From Mactromeris polynyma (Eukaryota; Mollusca; Bivalvia; Venerida; Mactridae): a stretch of DNA of 64,000 nucleotides. A model generated the notes under the pieces. That model was given only the letters and a program-made list of their open reading frames with translations, ran no database searches and was not told where the DNA came from. Of this stretch, positions 30,532 through 42,042 are shown piece by piece. The translations under genes were made by a program, and so were the position numbers. Each line of letters begins with the position of its first letter. Position 1 is the stretch's first letter. The stretch spans positions 62,001 to 126,000 of the forward strand of contig JASFXZ010000001.1 in NCBI GenBank assembly GCA_032209605.1. The letters are read 5' to 3'.

Positions 30532-32760
30532 GATGTCTGGATTACTTGTGAGTAACTTACGTTTTTATACAAAACCAGTTGAAACATGTTTTCTACCCAT
30601 GTTCTCCCCCATGTGTCATAAAACCCTCTCCATGCACTGTCAACATTATTTTGTATTCGCTGCTGACAGGTTGTGTGACGTCACAAAACAGGAAGTTATG
30701 CTGTTTTCACATTTAGCTGCTATTCTAGGAAATAAAAGTATGGCAAGTTGGAAAATTGCAATTAAGCAAGTATCAAAAATTAGTGCTACACAATTAGCAA
30801 TCAGTCCAACCTGTGCATTTGTTATGTAGGTCTATCATTTAAATATATTTAATGTACATTTCCTAAAGATATAATATGCTTTTTACTCTATATGGTTTCT
30901 GATAAAATTCTTTTAAAATTTTAGAGTTAAAGAAGTAAATTCAGAGATTTACAAATAAACTATATATCAGCTGAAGTGCAGAGTAAATGTTACACTTATT
31001 CTTCAGTTTAACTTACAACTTAGCATGTGTCCCTTTTTATATTTTAGGGTCCTACAGTGAAAAAACGAAAATTCCTGTATGATAGAACTAACCTTCAGAG
31101 AGCATATGAAGCTACACTAAAAGGAAAGTCAGTGTATAGAGCTGCCAGAGACTATCCAATGCCGGGGTCAACACTGCGAGACAGAACTCGTGGACTTGGT
31201 GATTTGGGTGTTAACATAGGTTTTGAAACTACCGTTTCTAAAAATGAAGTTAGTGAATCATATACATGTACCTTATATGCCAGAGATAGGATATGGCTAC
31301 AGTGCATCTTCCATTTAGTATATGGCAAAAGACTATGCCGACTCGTTACAGAGGAGTGTGAAAGCTTCGGAAGCTCAAAGTAACAACTGGTTCTGCAGTT
31401 TCATTAAAAGGTGGCCTAATGTTGAAACACCCAAAGTTGTCAATAGCACGTGCTAAGTCTGGTTCCAGAGAAACATTGAACAATTACTATAAAGAAATAG
31501 CTACTAATCAACAACTTCAGAGACATGTCACAAAATATCTACAATGTAGATGAAACTGCGAACATTCCCCACCAAAAATTGTTTGTATTCAGAACAGCAC
31601 ACATCAGAACGTTACCTCATCTAGAACCACTTCAGTAATAATACTTGCTGCATTAGGCAGTAGCATTTCCCCGTATTATGTATTAACCGGTCAGCGATGG
31701 AATCAGGGATTTCTGAGTGGGGCCTATCCTGGTGCTGATGATGAGATGAATAAAACAGGTTGGTCGAATTCCAGTGATTTTCAGAACTATTTGGCTAAAC
31801 TATTTGCTAGATACGTAAAGTTCCAGCACGCCAACTCTCATACTTTATGATGACTACAAGTCCCATATATCCCTTACATTAACTGATTGAGCCTGAACGC
31901 ATAATGTCACTTTATTTGTTCTGCCCCCACATTCGAGTCACGTGACTCAACCTCTGGATGTGGCAGCGTTCTGTCCTCTAAAGTCTATGTACTACACAGA
32001 GTGTCAAGCATACATGAGAAAGAATCCCGCAGCAAATATTACAAAGTACCAGATTGCAGAACTTACTGATACACCATATATAAAAGCATTGTCTGCTACC
32101 AATCTAGTCTCGGCCTTCAGACGCATGTATATCCATTTGACAATAAAGCTTTTTTAGACTCTCATGTTGCCCTATCTGTGATATATTTGAATAAAGATTC
32201 CCAACAGGATACTAGTAAGAAAAACAATCGCAAATGCACATTGCACCTATAAAATTAATGAATGTTTTGAAGTTGGTTCTGAAGTCACTGCTCATGACCT
32301 TCCACAGTCCACTTTAGACTTTTGTCAGCGAAGAAACATATCCAATGCCTTCCGAAAAACCAAAACAGAAACTTGTTCCACCTTTCTTGGCAGGTAACCC
32401 AAAAACTGATATTTTTCATATCTTCCTCTTCGAAAGCAAACTTTATTGTAAACGTGTAAAGAAACCAGGTGTAAGCAACCATCATAAGAAAACTATAAGC
32501 TCAGTGAAAGAGTTAAATGAGGAGCCGAAACCTAGTTGATCCGGCACAAGTAACCAAGGGAAGCTATTAAGTTGTCAGCTAGAAGACGGTTCAGATAGTG
32601 ATATGGATACAGACGTTGCAGAGGAAGAGACAAATGTTGTTTGTGTGGTAAGTGGGACGCTGATGAGTTGAAAGATTCTACGTACATAATACTGGTCAAT
32701 TGGGGAAAGTGACTTTTGTCCATGCTGGACACATCTGAAAACATGCTCCAATGTCTAATG
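30532..32760 (+). pseudogene. Decayed pogo/Tigger-like transposase
   Basis: A likely first exon ATGTCTGGATTACTT before donor GTGAGT (30532-30546) joins in phase to a main exon after TATTTTAG at about 31047: GPTVKKRKFLYDRTNLQRAY and a helix-turn-helix of psq type (SVYRAARDYPMPGSTLRDR). Several frameshifts and stops follow. The DDE core survives as IYNVDETANI (first Asp), ILYDDYKSHIS (second Asp) and LPPHSSHVTQPLDVAAFCPL (third Asp, a pogo signature). A tail has an acidic stretch (SDSDMDTDVAEEE) and Cys/His-rich WGKCDFCPCWTHLKTC, like a PHD-type finger. Terminal inverted repeats were not identified. Confidence 0.75.
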
Positions 32761-33202
32761 TTGAGAAGTCCACACTGCCTCAGTGAAAATAAGTAATTGA
32801 TTCACTGACAATGACTATGTAAATATGTTATTAATTACATTTGAAGATTGTTCAGCTTTATTGCTGCGATTAATTTACCGTTAAAATTTGTCTGAAATAA
32901 ATTCAACGCTGTTAACTTACCTGACGTTTATGGAACTATAAACGCAGGCTTTACTTAGTTGACATGTTTAATACTTACACCGGTACCATGGGCCACGACC
33001 TTGACTTGTCAAATTTCAACACGGCTGATAACTCGGCGGGAATTTGTTAACAATATCAGGATTTTGTTAACAAATATTTCTATTCACTGGAATGAAGAAG
33101 AAGAATAAATAAAGCAACAAAGCATTCAAACTTTGAGGTGAGTCACTCTCTTTCTTTTTTTATCGTTTCGCGATGTACCGTGGTAGCATGAGAAACCGAC
33201 GC

Positions 33203-33350
33203 TATAATCACATTGTAATGGCTACAAGTCCTTTAACACTTATTGTTGTTTTTCTATTATTTGATATTTTTTGCATGTCTTCTGACACATAATAATATAA
33301 TCATACTGTAAATGCTACAAGTCTTTTTTCCATTATTGGTGTCATTTTAT
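33203..33350. repeat. Two ~95-bp repeat units right of the pogo element
   Basis: Two imperfect tandem units (TAATCACATTGTAATGGCTA and TAATCATACTGTAAATGCTA as markers) matching the unit at 30267-30365. Confidence 0.6.
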
Positions 33351-34413
33351 AATTCGAAAAAAAGCTTTTCACTCTGTTGTTTTTGAAAATGCTTGTACAG
33401 AGGCAGGGTACATAGTAAGTTTGTAATTGTAAGTAACATAACTTACGGCTGTACATTTTGCCTGGATGGAACCATTCATTGAGTGTTGTTCCCTTGATGG
33501 ATGACCCCCTTAAACAGTTGGGAGGAGGTATTGAATATCATGCTCATTCATTAGTGCTTTATTTGATGGACACATAATGATAGTTCCATTAAATTATAAT
33601 TGTCAAAAATGACATGACTGCCTGGAAAAAATCTATTGAATTTGCTTTTTACTTTATTTTACAATCTTGCTTTTGTGTTTGTGGCAGATATTTTGCCATT
33701 TACCATTCATTTATGAACAATTACCTTTTATTCCAAACACATGGCTAAATGTGGTAGATTCTGAGAACGTTAACACAAACAAATGTCTCAAATTCTAAAG
33801 TTGTTTTGTTTTACTGCAATCTGGCTGATTTATGGGATTTAATTCTTTTTTTAATAAACTTGAGGTATATATCCGCTCCTTGCTCATTGACCCGCCTTCA
33901 TCTGTCTTTGTCTACAGCTGTCGTACTGTCCCCCAGAACTATCATTGGATTACATTCATAGTGGTGGTTTTTGGTAATCAATATATGATTTTCAATATTG
34001 TGAAATACTTCAGATGCAATTAAAAATAATGGCAACAAAACTCGGTAGATAAACAAGGATAGAAAGTATTATAATACAAATTTATTATTTAACTACAAAA
34101 ATAATAATTATAGCTGAATATTAATAATAATTAATGGTAATGATGATGATGATTGTGACGATTAATTTTGCTTATAATGTAATGAAAAAGAATAAAATGA
34201 TAAAGTATGATGATGCAGATGATCCAATGACCTCATTCTATGACTTAAAGACGATGTTTAGTTTCAGTTAGCTGTAGAAGTTTCGTGATCGGCAGAAATA
34301 CTAAATAGTCTTGCATTCTAACTCTGGTTCAATCTTCTGTACGTTCACATTGTCCTGGGCGTATTATAAACTGATAATGTTTGTAAATATTACATTGTCC
34401 TGGGCGAACTGTA
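33351..34413. other. No gene seen
   Basis: AT-rich, with an ATA/TGATGA-rich low-complexity stretch at 34080-34220. Confidence 0.4.
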
Positions 34414-34586
34414 TACAGTAAAACCTCACTTAAAGGCCATATCTATAATAAGACAACCTCAAAATTAATAATACAATTTTCAAGTCCATTTTCACTGTTT
34501 TGCTCTTTAATCATCCTCAATATTAAGACGACCTCAATAAGAAGGCTAGTTTGCAATGATAGTCTTATTATTGAGGTATTATTGTA
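34414..34586. mobile_element. MITE with TACAGTAAAACCTC ends, copy A
   Basis: The left end TACAGTAAAACCTCACTTAA is inverted imperfectly at the right as TTATTGAGGTATTATTGTA. The middle has AATATTAAGACGACCTCAAT-type words shared with 49583-49756 and, inverted, with 62021-62186. CAGTAAAACCTC ends are known from Tigger/pogo-related MITEs. Confidence 0.65.
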
Positions 34587-34748
34587 TATAATTCGAGTTC
34601 AAGGTCAGGGTGTTATTGTACATTCCAATCCAACGAATCTGATTGCAAAATGGTCCCATCCTTAGCTTATCTGCAAGTTTTAATTTTCGGAGAGTATAGA
34701 CTACGAGGGACAAGAGCCCTTCCAATGAAACACATAATTATTATTATA

Positions 34749-34985
34749 GAGCGCTGCTATGGGATTTCCAACCTCGTCTTTAAGTGACGTCATTTCAAGA
34801 AATCGCAACATGTGATGACACTATTTGCAATCAGGAAACAATATTTACTCCATATCGTCACTCCGTTTTCATATTGCCATATTAGGTAAATATTGCTTAC
34901 TGTCAGTACATGGTGACGTCACATGCAACGTTTTCTGGAAATGTCGTCACTTAAAGTAGAGGTTGGAAATCGTACAGCGGCGCTC
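34749..34985. mobile_element. Long-TIR foldback MITE, copy 1
   Basis: The left end GAGCGCTGCTATGGGATTTC is inverted at the right as GAAATCGTACAGCGGCGCTC, and pairing continues through CCAACCTC, TTTAAGTGACG and an inner AATATT-rich part, so about 60 bp of each end pair. It has no coding frame. Confidence 0.8.
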
Positions 34986-35462
34986 GACTATGTACTTTCG
35001 TGGTGATATGATTTTATACCGGATATTTAAATATGATTCAAGTTGACAGTAACCCGACACAAACTTCAGCATATTTACATAACATGCTATCTTGTCACAT
35101 TTACATCCAAAATTAGAGAAAACACAGCAAATTTACAATGAGTAGTCACACTGAGGCGATAAATTAAAAATATAATATTTTGTCCTTCCGTGCTGAGTAA
35201 AAACATTTAGAATATCTGTATACTAAAAGTGAAAAGTACGGACGGCCACATACACAAATCAAAACGTTTCCAGACATATAATATGAGCCAAAGGGAGATG
35301 GGACACACGGGGAGAGATTCAAAAACCAACAAACAAATCAGGGGGACACAAACGTAGGGGACAGGAAACAATACCGAAACTATAAGACCATCCTTAATTA
35401 TTTTTTTCAGGTTCATGGATGAAACTTTTTGTTTCGGTCTTTTAGCCGTTGCAGTACTAAAG
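34986..35462. other. No gene seen
   Basis: AT-rich sequence with no recognised feature. Confidence 0.4.
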
Positions 35463-35815
35463 TAAACAAGAAATATCTTGAAAAAAAGATCGTCGGCTCA
35501 ATTTGAAGGTTAAGATTTGTTGTGCAACATTAAAAATGCCGAGATGTTACGATTGCTGGTCACTCCAGATCCAAAATGGATTTCGGTAAATTCACCGAAA
35601 TTCAGTGGATTTCGGTAAGGTATCGTACCCCTTTATCGAAAGTTTAACCAATCCGCGTCAAAGTTACAAACGTTGTTCGATTGAAGAGACGTTGGTTTAG
35701 TGGTTAACGTAAGATTTGATGGGTTTACACAACACTGATATGCAAATAGCAAAGCCGCGTTAGTACGGCTGCGCCGAAAAAAACTACCTACCTACTCCCT
35801 GTTAAAATTCCGGGT
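35463..35815. repeat. Dispersed repeat, copy 3
   Basis: The same family as the outer ends of the palindrome arms: GTTACGATTGCTGGTCACTC, ATTCACCGAAATTCAG and GTTACAAACGTTGTTCG, in the orientation of the right arm. It shows that this unit exists outside the palindrome. Confidence 0.75.
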
Positions 35816-36566
35816 TGTAATCAACGAACTCAAAACCAAGAAATATTTCTATCATTCCATATCGCTACGGATTTATTATCAGCGCACGTTTATAACTGTA
35901 TTTTTATTTATTTCGTTATCAATTCTATGTTGATTTTAAGGCCTAAACAAATATGTTTGTTTCCGGTTTCATGCCCCTCCCCCCAAAATTGTTTTACGCC
36001 TAACAGGAAAATATATTTTCGCAATGCCGAAGAAATATTATGTTCCACACAGTATTTTTTCTTGTGTCTATGTAGTGCAAAAAATAATATTGCGACTCAA
36101 AACTATGTGACATAACTCCGATTTTTGTGGGTTACATTTTCACTTGGACTCATACTTTCTCATAATGTTAGCTTTGCCTATACATTTAACATAACTGTGG
36201 AGGCACATGACGACACCGGTCAATGGACGACAACAGCTGAGGCGCGTTTTTTAGAGGTAGGAAGAATATAATTCTACCAGGCGCTACGTAGAGAAAGTAG
36301 CGGTGCCGTTTCTTAGATGTAGGAAAAGCAGCCCCTATCTTAAATGGTAGCGAGATCTGAACAGTGCTAGCTTTGCTAAACAAAATTGCATCCATGCGGA
36401 ACAGTGTCGTCTGTTCTGGCGGGCGCCATTTTGTAGAAAGCGTTCAAGCGTTTTTGAGACAGCTACCTTTTCTACATTGGCTAACTTTTCTCGCTTACTT
36501 CCCCTACCTATAAAAAACACACCTCAGCTCTTCGCTATTTCAAAACGGACAACGTAAAAATAAAAA
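35816..36566. other. No gene seen; GC-richer stretch at 36210-36470
   Basis: The part 36210-36470 is richer in GC than its surroundings, with two AGGTAGGAA/TGTAGGAAA-like words, but no exon was recognised. Confidence 0.35.
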
Positions 36567-36669
36567 ACAGTCGCACCTCGTTAATTCGAATTCATTTGGT
36601 CCGATATTTATTTCGGATTATACCAAGTATTCGGATAGAAGGTTGTCGAATAAACGAGGTCCGACTGTA
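36567..36669. mobile_element. Short MITE with ACAGTCGCACCTCGTTA ends
   Basis: ACAGTCGCACCTCGTTAATT at the left is inverted at the right as TAAACGAGGTCCGACTGTA, about 103 bp in all. The end form (CAGT-n-GC/AACCTCG) is related to pogo-type MITEs. Confidence 0.65.
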
Positions 36670-36834
36670 ATTAACTTTCGAAGGAGAAAATGATATCAAC
36701 TAGTTTTATTCATCAAACGAGAATATGTTTCATAAATCGCTACGATGGCTATGAAGTTAAAATCCATGTTAAACAGTGATAATTATCTTTGTCATCATAG
36801 CTACATCCTTCAAAACCCTCAGCAACGTGGGCAA

Positions 36835-36955
36835 TAAAACCTACGTCGGTGCGTGCCTGTGAGCATGCGTGTACACGTGCCTGTGTGACCGTGCATGTGC
36901 GTGACCATGTGTAGTGCGTAACATGTGTGTGCGTGAACACGTGTGTGCGTGACTA
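36835..36955. repeat. Degenerate GTGTGCGTG-rich tract
   Basis: An imperfect run of TGTGCGTG, GCATGTG and ACACGTG words. Low complexity; the mirror-strand open frames are by-products. Confidence 0.6.
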
Positions 36956-38907
36956 CCATTGCAAAGTATATTATGATTAAATAAGTTTCAGTTATGATTA
37001 TAAACTCATCATTTAATAAAATGTCCACTACAGTATTCAACTTCAGTTTGAGTTTAACAGATGACAAGTACACCTTGTAATATTGTCGATGATGAATGTC
37101 ACGTAATGTTGAACACTGTAGATATACGTTCTATCTATTTAACGTATAAGACAGAACTAATAAAAATACTCGATTTGTCCTTCCTACATATTCAATCATC
37201 ATTAAATGTACACGTCATGACAACACATGTTTACACAAACAGCTGTATGGGAGTTTTTTATCGTTTTAAAATGTTTTATAGGTAGCAAAAGAATCATCAC
37301 ATAACAATAAATATAACTATGTAACATATATCTATATCACCCCATTTTTTGCACAACACGGAAATCAAATAAAAATATGCAAAAATTGTTGAAGCGATCA
37401 TTAATATTCAACTGCCCATATAAATAAGTCAGTGTGATGACATTCGCGGCGTTACAGCGTCAAGTTTTTATTTCGTGTTATGATATTTTTGGATCAATGA
37501 ACATTATTGTTCGCCCCAAATGAACAAAAGTTCGCACGTTCAGTCATAAAACTAGTTACACTGATTCTAAAATTAAATTTGTCCAACCAAGTTATTTTGT
37601 CGCGCTGTATATGCAACTACAAATGGTTTATTGCATGACTTTCGCACATAATATACAGATAGACGATACATCCAGGTAAATCTTCCAGACCTATGTCAAA
37701 TAGTTGTATAAATAACGAGTAACGGATTGGTGTTCCCAGTTTGACGTTCGATGTTACCAGAATATGGACATTGTTTAGACCATGCAAACGAACAATCACT
37801 CAAAATTTTTTTCAAATCTGAACCATTAAGTGAAATGTGTCATCCTCTGAGTGAGATTTTTGGCCCAAATGACATATCTGGGTGAAATTGAGTTATTAAC
37901 GTTTCTGAATGCAGGGATATTTGTAGGTCACTACATAACAAACAAAACGACATTTATTAGGGAATTACAGCACTTTTAACATGGTCATCAAGACTAGATC
38001 TGCAAAAATTTACGAGTTTCACAAATTTATAGATTCTACAGCAAATATGTTTTCAGATACAATACTGTTTTTTACAAATCAATGTAGGATCTATATTATT
38101 CTTTTCCTGAAGAAAATGGGCCGTCTCAATGTTTACCGATAATTGTTTGCTTCTGCATGCCGCTGAATCATAAATCTTTTACTGAGATGGTTCAACTAGC
38201 TGTTGAATTAATGTGAAAACATGACGTCATACTGTGAAAAAATGACGTCATAATTATTGCGTTTTTTCTCAGAAACGAGGCTCAGTGTATTTGGGCCAAA
38301 ACTCTAAGAGACTGCCACCTTAAGATATTCCACCCATAATGGACATTTCTCAAAAGGCAAATGAAACTTGTATTAATCTGTACTATAATGCGGATAAAAA
38401 CTAAACATTTCATAATTTTTTACCTTTCTAAAAAAATGTTATGACCTTTTTTCTATGTAAACTTCCTTCCTGAAAAGCGTATAGCCGTACAAATATGACC
38501 AGTAAATGGTGAATTAACATTTCACTTCTCATTTTGTAATATTTCTTGTATGGGAAAGCATCGTTGTACTAATCAGATATGTATAATAAAGTAATGTAAG
38601 AAACAGCTACTTTTACATTTATGCATATAGCATTTAAGAAAGGGGCAAATATCCTTTCAAAATTTAAAATATTGTTAATAGCAGATGACCTAAACTAAAT
38701 TTGGTGTATCAATGGGACATCAAATTGTTTGTAATAAAATTATTTACATCATCTAACACAGAATATATCAAATTTCTGAAAAAAATCACTTAGTGTTGTT
38801 GTAAAACATAATTTTATTGACAGTGCAACAAAATCATGACAATGTTTGGTCTCTTACTAACTTAATTATTTATTTTCGATATATTGTCTCTGAATTACCT
38901 CCCTTTA
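36956..38907. other. No gene seen
   Basis: AT-rich sequence with no exon, RNA or clear repeat recognised. Confidence 0.4.
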
Positions 38908-39165
38908 TTCCGTGTACGATGCTTTACATCGGGCACGTTAAAGAACCAGGGGTGTCTCTGGAACTGGGGCATATTCTGTATCATGCACTATCCTCCAACA
39001 ATCTTAAATGACTAACACCCTTCCGACTGTGGCTCGAATCCACGATTCGACTATGTGAACACTAGATGTATGTAATACCCTAATATCGTTTGAACCAGTG
39101 AGTGACCGACTGTGGCTCGAATCCACGAGTCGACTATGTGAACACTAGATGTATGTAATACTATT
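38908..39165 (+). repeat. SINE copy 2, truncated, joined to an 83-bp direct repeat
   Basis: The SINE body (CCGTGTACGATGCTTTACAT, AAAGAACCAGGGGTGTCTCT, TGCACTATCCTCCAA) stops at about 39022 before its usual CGGAGGCATCGCC. It continues into a unit starting CCGACTGTGGCTCGAATCCA that occurs at 39023 and again at 39106. Confidence 0.6.
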
Positions 39166-40535
39166 TGTATGTGGTATTACGGTCACCCATTAACATCACA
39201 AACTACACTTTCACTCCTTAACTTTATCAACATCACAAGCAAGGTATTTCAATATGTATGGTGAATTTCAAATACAGAACAGAACGTATGCATGACAGTA
39301 AAGACTGAAGTTTATTTGGCATGGAGGTCTAATTAATCTATCAATCAGTCTGACTTTGACTGTAATCAAAGTATATGCATTCAACAACTTTATTTATATC
39401 TCAACTTAAAGCGGCACTACATACCTTATGTAATTAATGTGCATAAAAATGTCTACGTATTATTTGGTAAGGAATGACATACTTGCCGTCGAAAATATCG
39501 TTTATTTCAATGAATTTGACATAGAAATCTGATTGACTTTCTTCTAAGAAACTTCGCTGTCACTGATGAACTAGAGGCATAAACTGTAGAATGTGATGAT
39601 TTCGGATATGAACACACATTTAAGAATATATTTGATTTACTGAAAATCTAATGTCATTGGATGTTCATAACAAAAAAAAACACTAAATAAGATAATGCTC
39701 TCCGATCCCCTACTTTTGTTTTTATGATTAAAATCGGCTACTTTCGGTTTAGGAAATTAACAGAAGGTATTGTTTGTAAAATGAAATGCAATTTGTGTGG
39801 TTTGAAACTACAATATTGTCATCTGAGAAGCGAGAAAAAAATGTTATTCCGCTTTAATTAGGTGTGACATTAATGAACCGTTTGATGTTCTAATAGTTTG
39901 AGCTTCTAATTTCCAATTTGTTAAAAACGGCTGGAAAAGGGGTCAAAATAAACATAACCTCAAATGTACTGAAATTAAATCAAATTAATTGTTATCCTCA
40001 AAGTAAATGTATTAGCCAATGATCAACATACTTTTGGTATGTTGTTTGATAAATAGAGGATCTTACATGAGCGGTCATTTTTTATTGAATTTATTAAACG
40101 AGTCTTCTAAAAACGGTAAAAACGAGGCTTTGCAAGGCATGTGTAATTCGGTCTTCGATTAACAAAAAGTAGTTTCGACAGTTTTTTCAACAACAAGATA
40201 AGAGTACCAATGAAAATAATTATCACATATCATATTCAATTAACAAGACATTTATTTTCTATGAAATTAAATGCCATACTTATGCTAGCACAAACTAGGT
40301 CTATATATTTAACAATGTCTACATCATTTAGATGCGTCTACGTCGTGTTTGTTTTTGTGACACATCACACATGTCAGTTGTTATTTCACTAGTGGATTAT
40401 TGAAAATAATACATGGTTGTTATTTGCATTCTACATTGTATCTTATGTTCCAAATACTTTTATGGAAACCAATTTGTTACATCTTCAACCGTTTGATTTT
40501 GTGTATATAAATGGTTCTTATTTTGTCGCCAACAG
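39166..40535. other. No gene seen
   Basis: AT-rich sequence with no recognised feature. Confidence 0.4.
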
Positions 40536-40987
40536 GTCCCGTGTTCACTAAGAATCGGTTTTCAGGATCAGGATCAAGATCAAATATAGGATCTTATCAA
40601 CTACAAATGTATGTAAAAACTGTTATGCAAAGCTAATCTTTTTACATAATGTGACAAATATGTACATTCTGCAAAACTTTTGAGACATAAAATTCAGATT
40701 TCATGCTTATTTCCAAAAAGATGGAAATAAGTAAGTTTAGACCAATTCTGAAAAATTGATTCAGATTTGATCTAGATCAATTTTAGTCATAAGTATAATA
40801 AATTAAATACTCAACAAAACAGTAAAGTTTTGTATGTTTTAACAATATTTATTAGAAAATGTTAAAACGTTTTTGTGTAAGTTTATAAGAAGTACTGGAA
40901 ACAATGTTCAATTGCTTCAAGAAAATGGGAAATATTTTTATGGATCAACTTGATCCAGATCAGTTGATCTCTTGTGAACTCGGGGTC
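40536..40987 (-). mobile_element. Non-autonomous DNA element, copy 2
   Basis: The left end GTCCCGTGTTCACTAAGA and the right end TCTCTTGTGAACTCGGGGTC are imperfect inverted repeats. The body is the reverse complement of 13058-13493, including GATTTGATCTAGATCAATTT and CTGCAAAACTTTTGAGA. Confidence 0.65.
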
Positions 40988-41166
40988 AGAGCAAATAATG
41001 AAGTAATACACTGTGCATAAGTTGATGATCACATACACCAATTATTCGTCGATTTCTATATTCAATTATTGCAAATCATCTGGACGTTTATAAATCTTGT
41101 TTCTTTCACACAAAAATGACTCTTGATGTAATAACAGAATCATAAATGACAACGTATGTTCGCAAT

Positions 41167-41390
41167 TTGTCGGAGTGGTTATGGTCGTGGAGTTCAAATC
41201 AAAGGCGGGTTTAAATCCTATCTGAGATGTAGAATTTCATTTCTGAGTGAGGAAGCTACCCGGCTGCCTTGTGGGATCTGTAGTTCTACCCTGGTGTCAG
41301 CCTGGTGCCTTCCTCTCCCTAACAACTAGAAAATGTTATACACGAACTTGACTGAAAGTCGCAAATGTTACAAACATCGACATAATTATA
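41167..41390 (+). repeat. tRNA-derived SINE of a second family
   Basis: The tRNA-like head (TGTCGGAGTGGTTATGG A-box and GCGGGTTTAAATCC B-box) resembles tRNA-Ser/Leu. A body follows: CTACCCGGCTGCCTTGTG, TCTACCCTGGTGTCAGC. The 3' end is uncertain. Confidence 0.6.
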
Positions 41391-41749
41391 TCGATGAAAA
41401 TATGATTTGAACCAAAACCCATATTGTGTATTTAATTGTTACTAAGGTAATGTATGTGTTTGTCATGAAATCAGAGATAACGTTTTTTGTGTACCTAAAT
41501 CGATCATTTTTACATCAATTCGGTGTAATTATACTACAAATCAAACTGACACATGGAGTCACATGAGAATTAACTGTTGGAGAATAGATTTTTCTGAGAT
41601 AGACAATGTGATTACTACACGGGTGTAATTAGTTTCAGTACATACATCATCTTTGTAATCTCGTGCTGTGCAGTTAAAAAAATAGGGGACCGGGTTGGTG
41701 TGGTGCTTTTCGTTGCATCACCTATATACGTGTACGTGATACGGAGCAG
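41391..41749. other. No gene seen
   Basis: AT-rich sequence with no recognised feature. Confidence 0.4.
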
Positions 41750-42042
41750 TGATTAATTGTGAGATCCGGTGCGTTGCGGTTTGGTTCTGTGTGGTACATT
41801 TAGTGTTGTCCGTTGCGGCGTAGCGATACAATGTGGATTTCTGATCAGTGCGATGCGATGAGGTGCGGTTCTGTGAGGTACAATTAGTGTTGTCCGCTGC
41901 GGCGTAGCGATACATTGTGGAGTTCTGATCAGTGCGATGCGGTGCGGTTCTGTGTGGTACAATTTGTGTTGTCCGTTGCGGCGTAGCGATACATTGTGGA
42001 GTTCTGATCAGTGCGATGCGGTGCGGTGCGGTGCATTTAGGT
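41750..42042. repeat. GC-rich minisatellite, 79-84-bp units
   Basis: The marker GTTGTCCGTTGCGGCGTAGC (with one variant) starts at 41805, 41889 and 41968, giving periods of 84 and 79 bp over about 3.5 units. Smaller GTGCGATGCG/GTGCGGTGCG repeats lie inside. Open frames on the minus strand here are by-products of the repeat. Confidence 0.8.

Noticed and set aside
41718..41962. Minus-strand frames rich in His, Thr and Arg
   Set aside because: They are translations of the GC-rich minisatellite.
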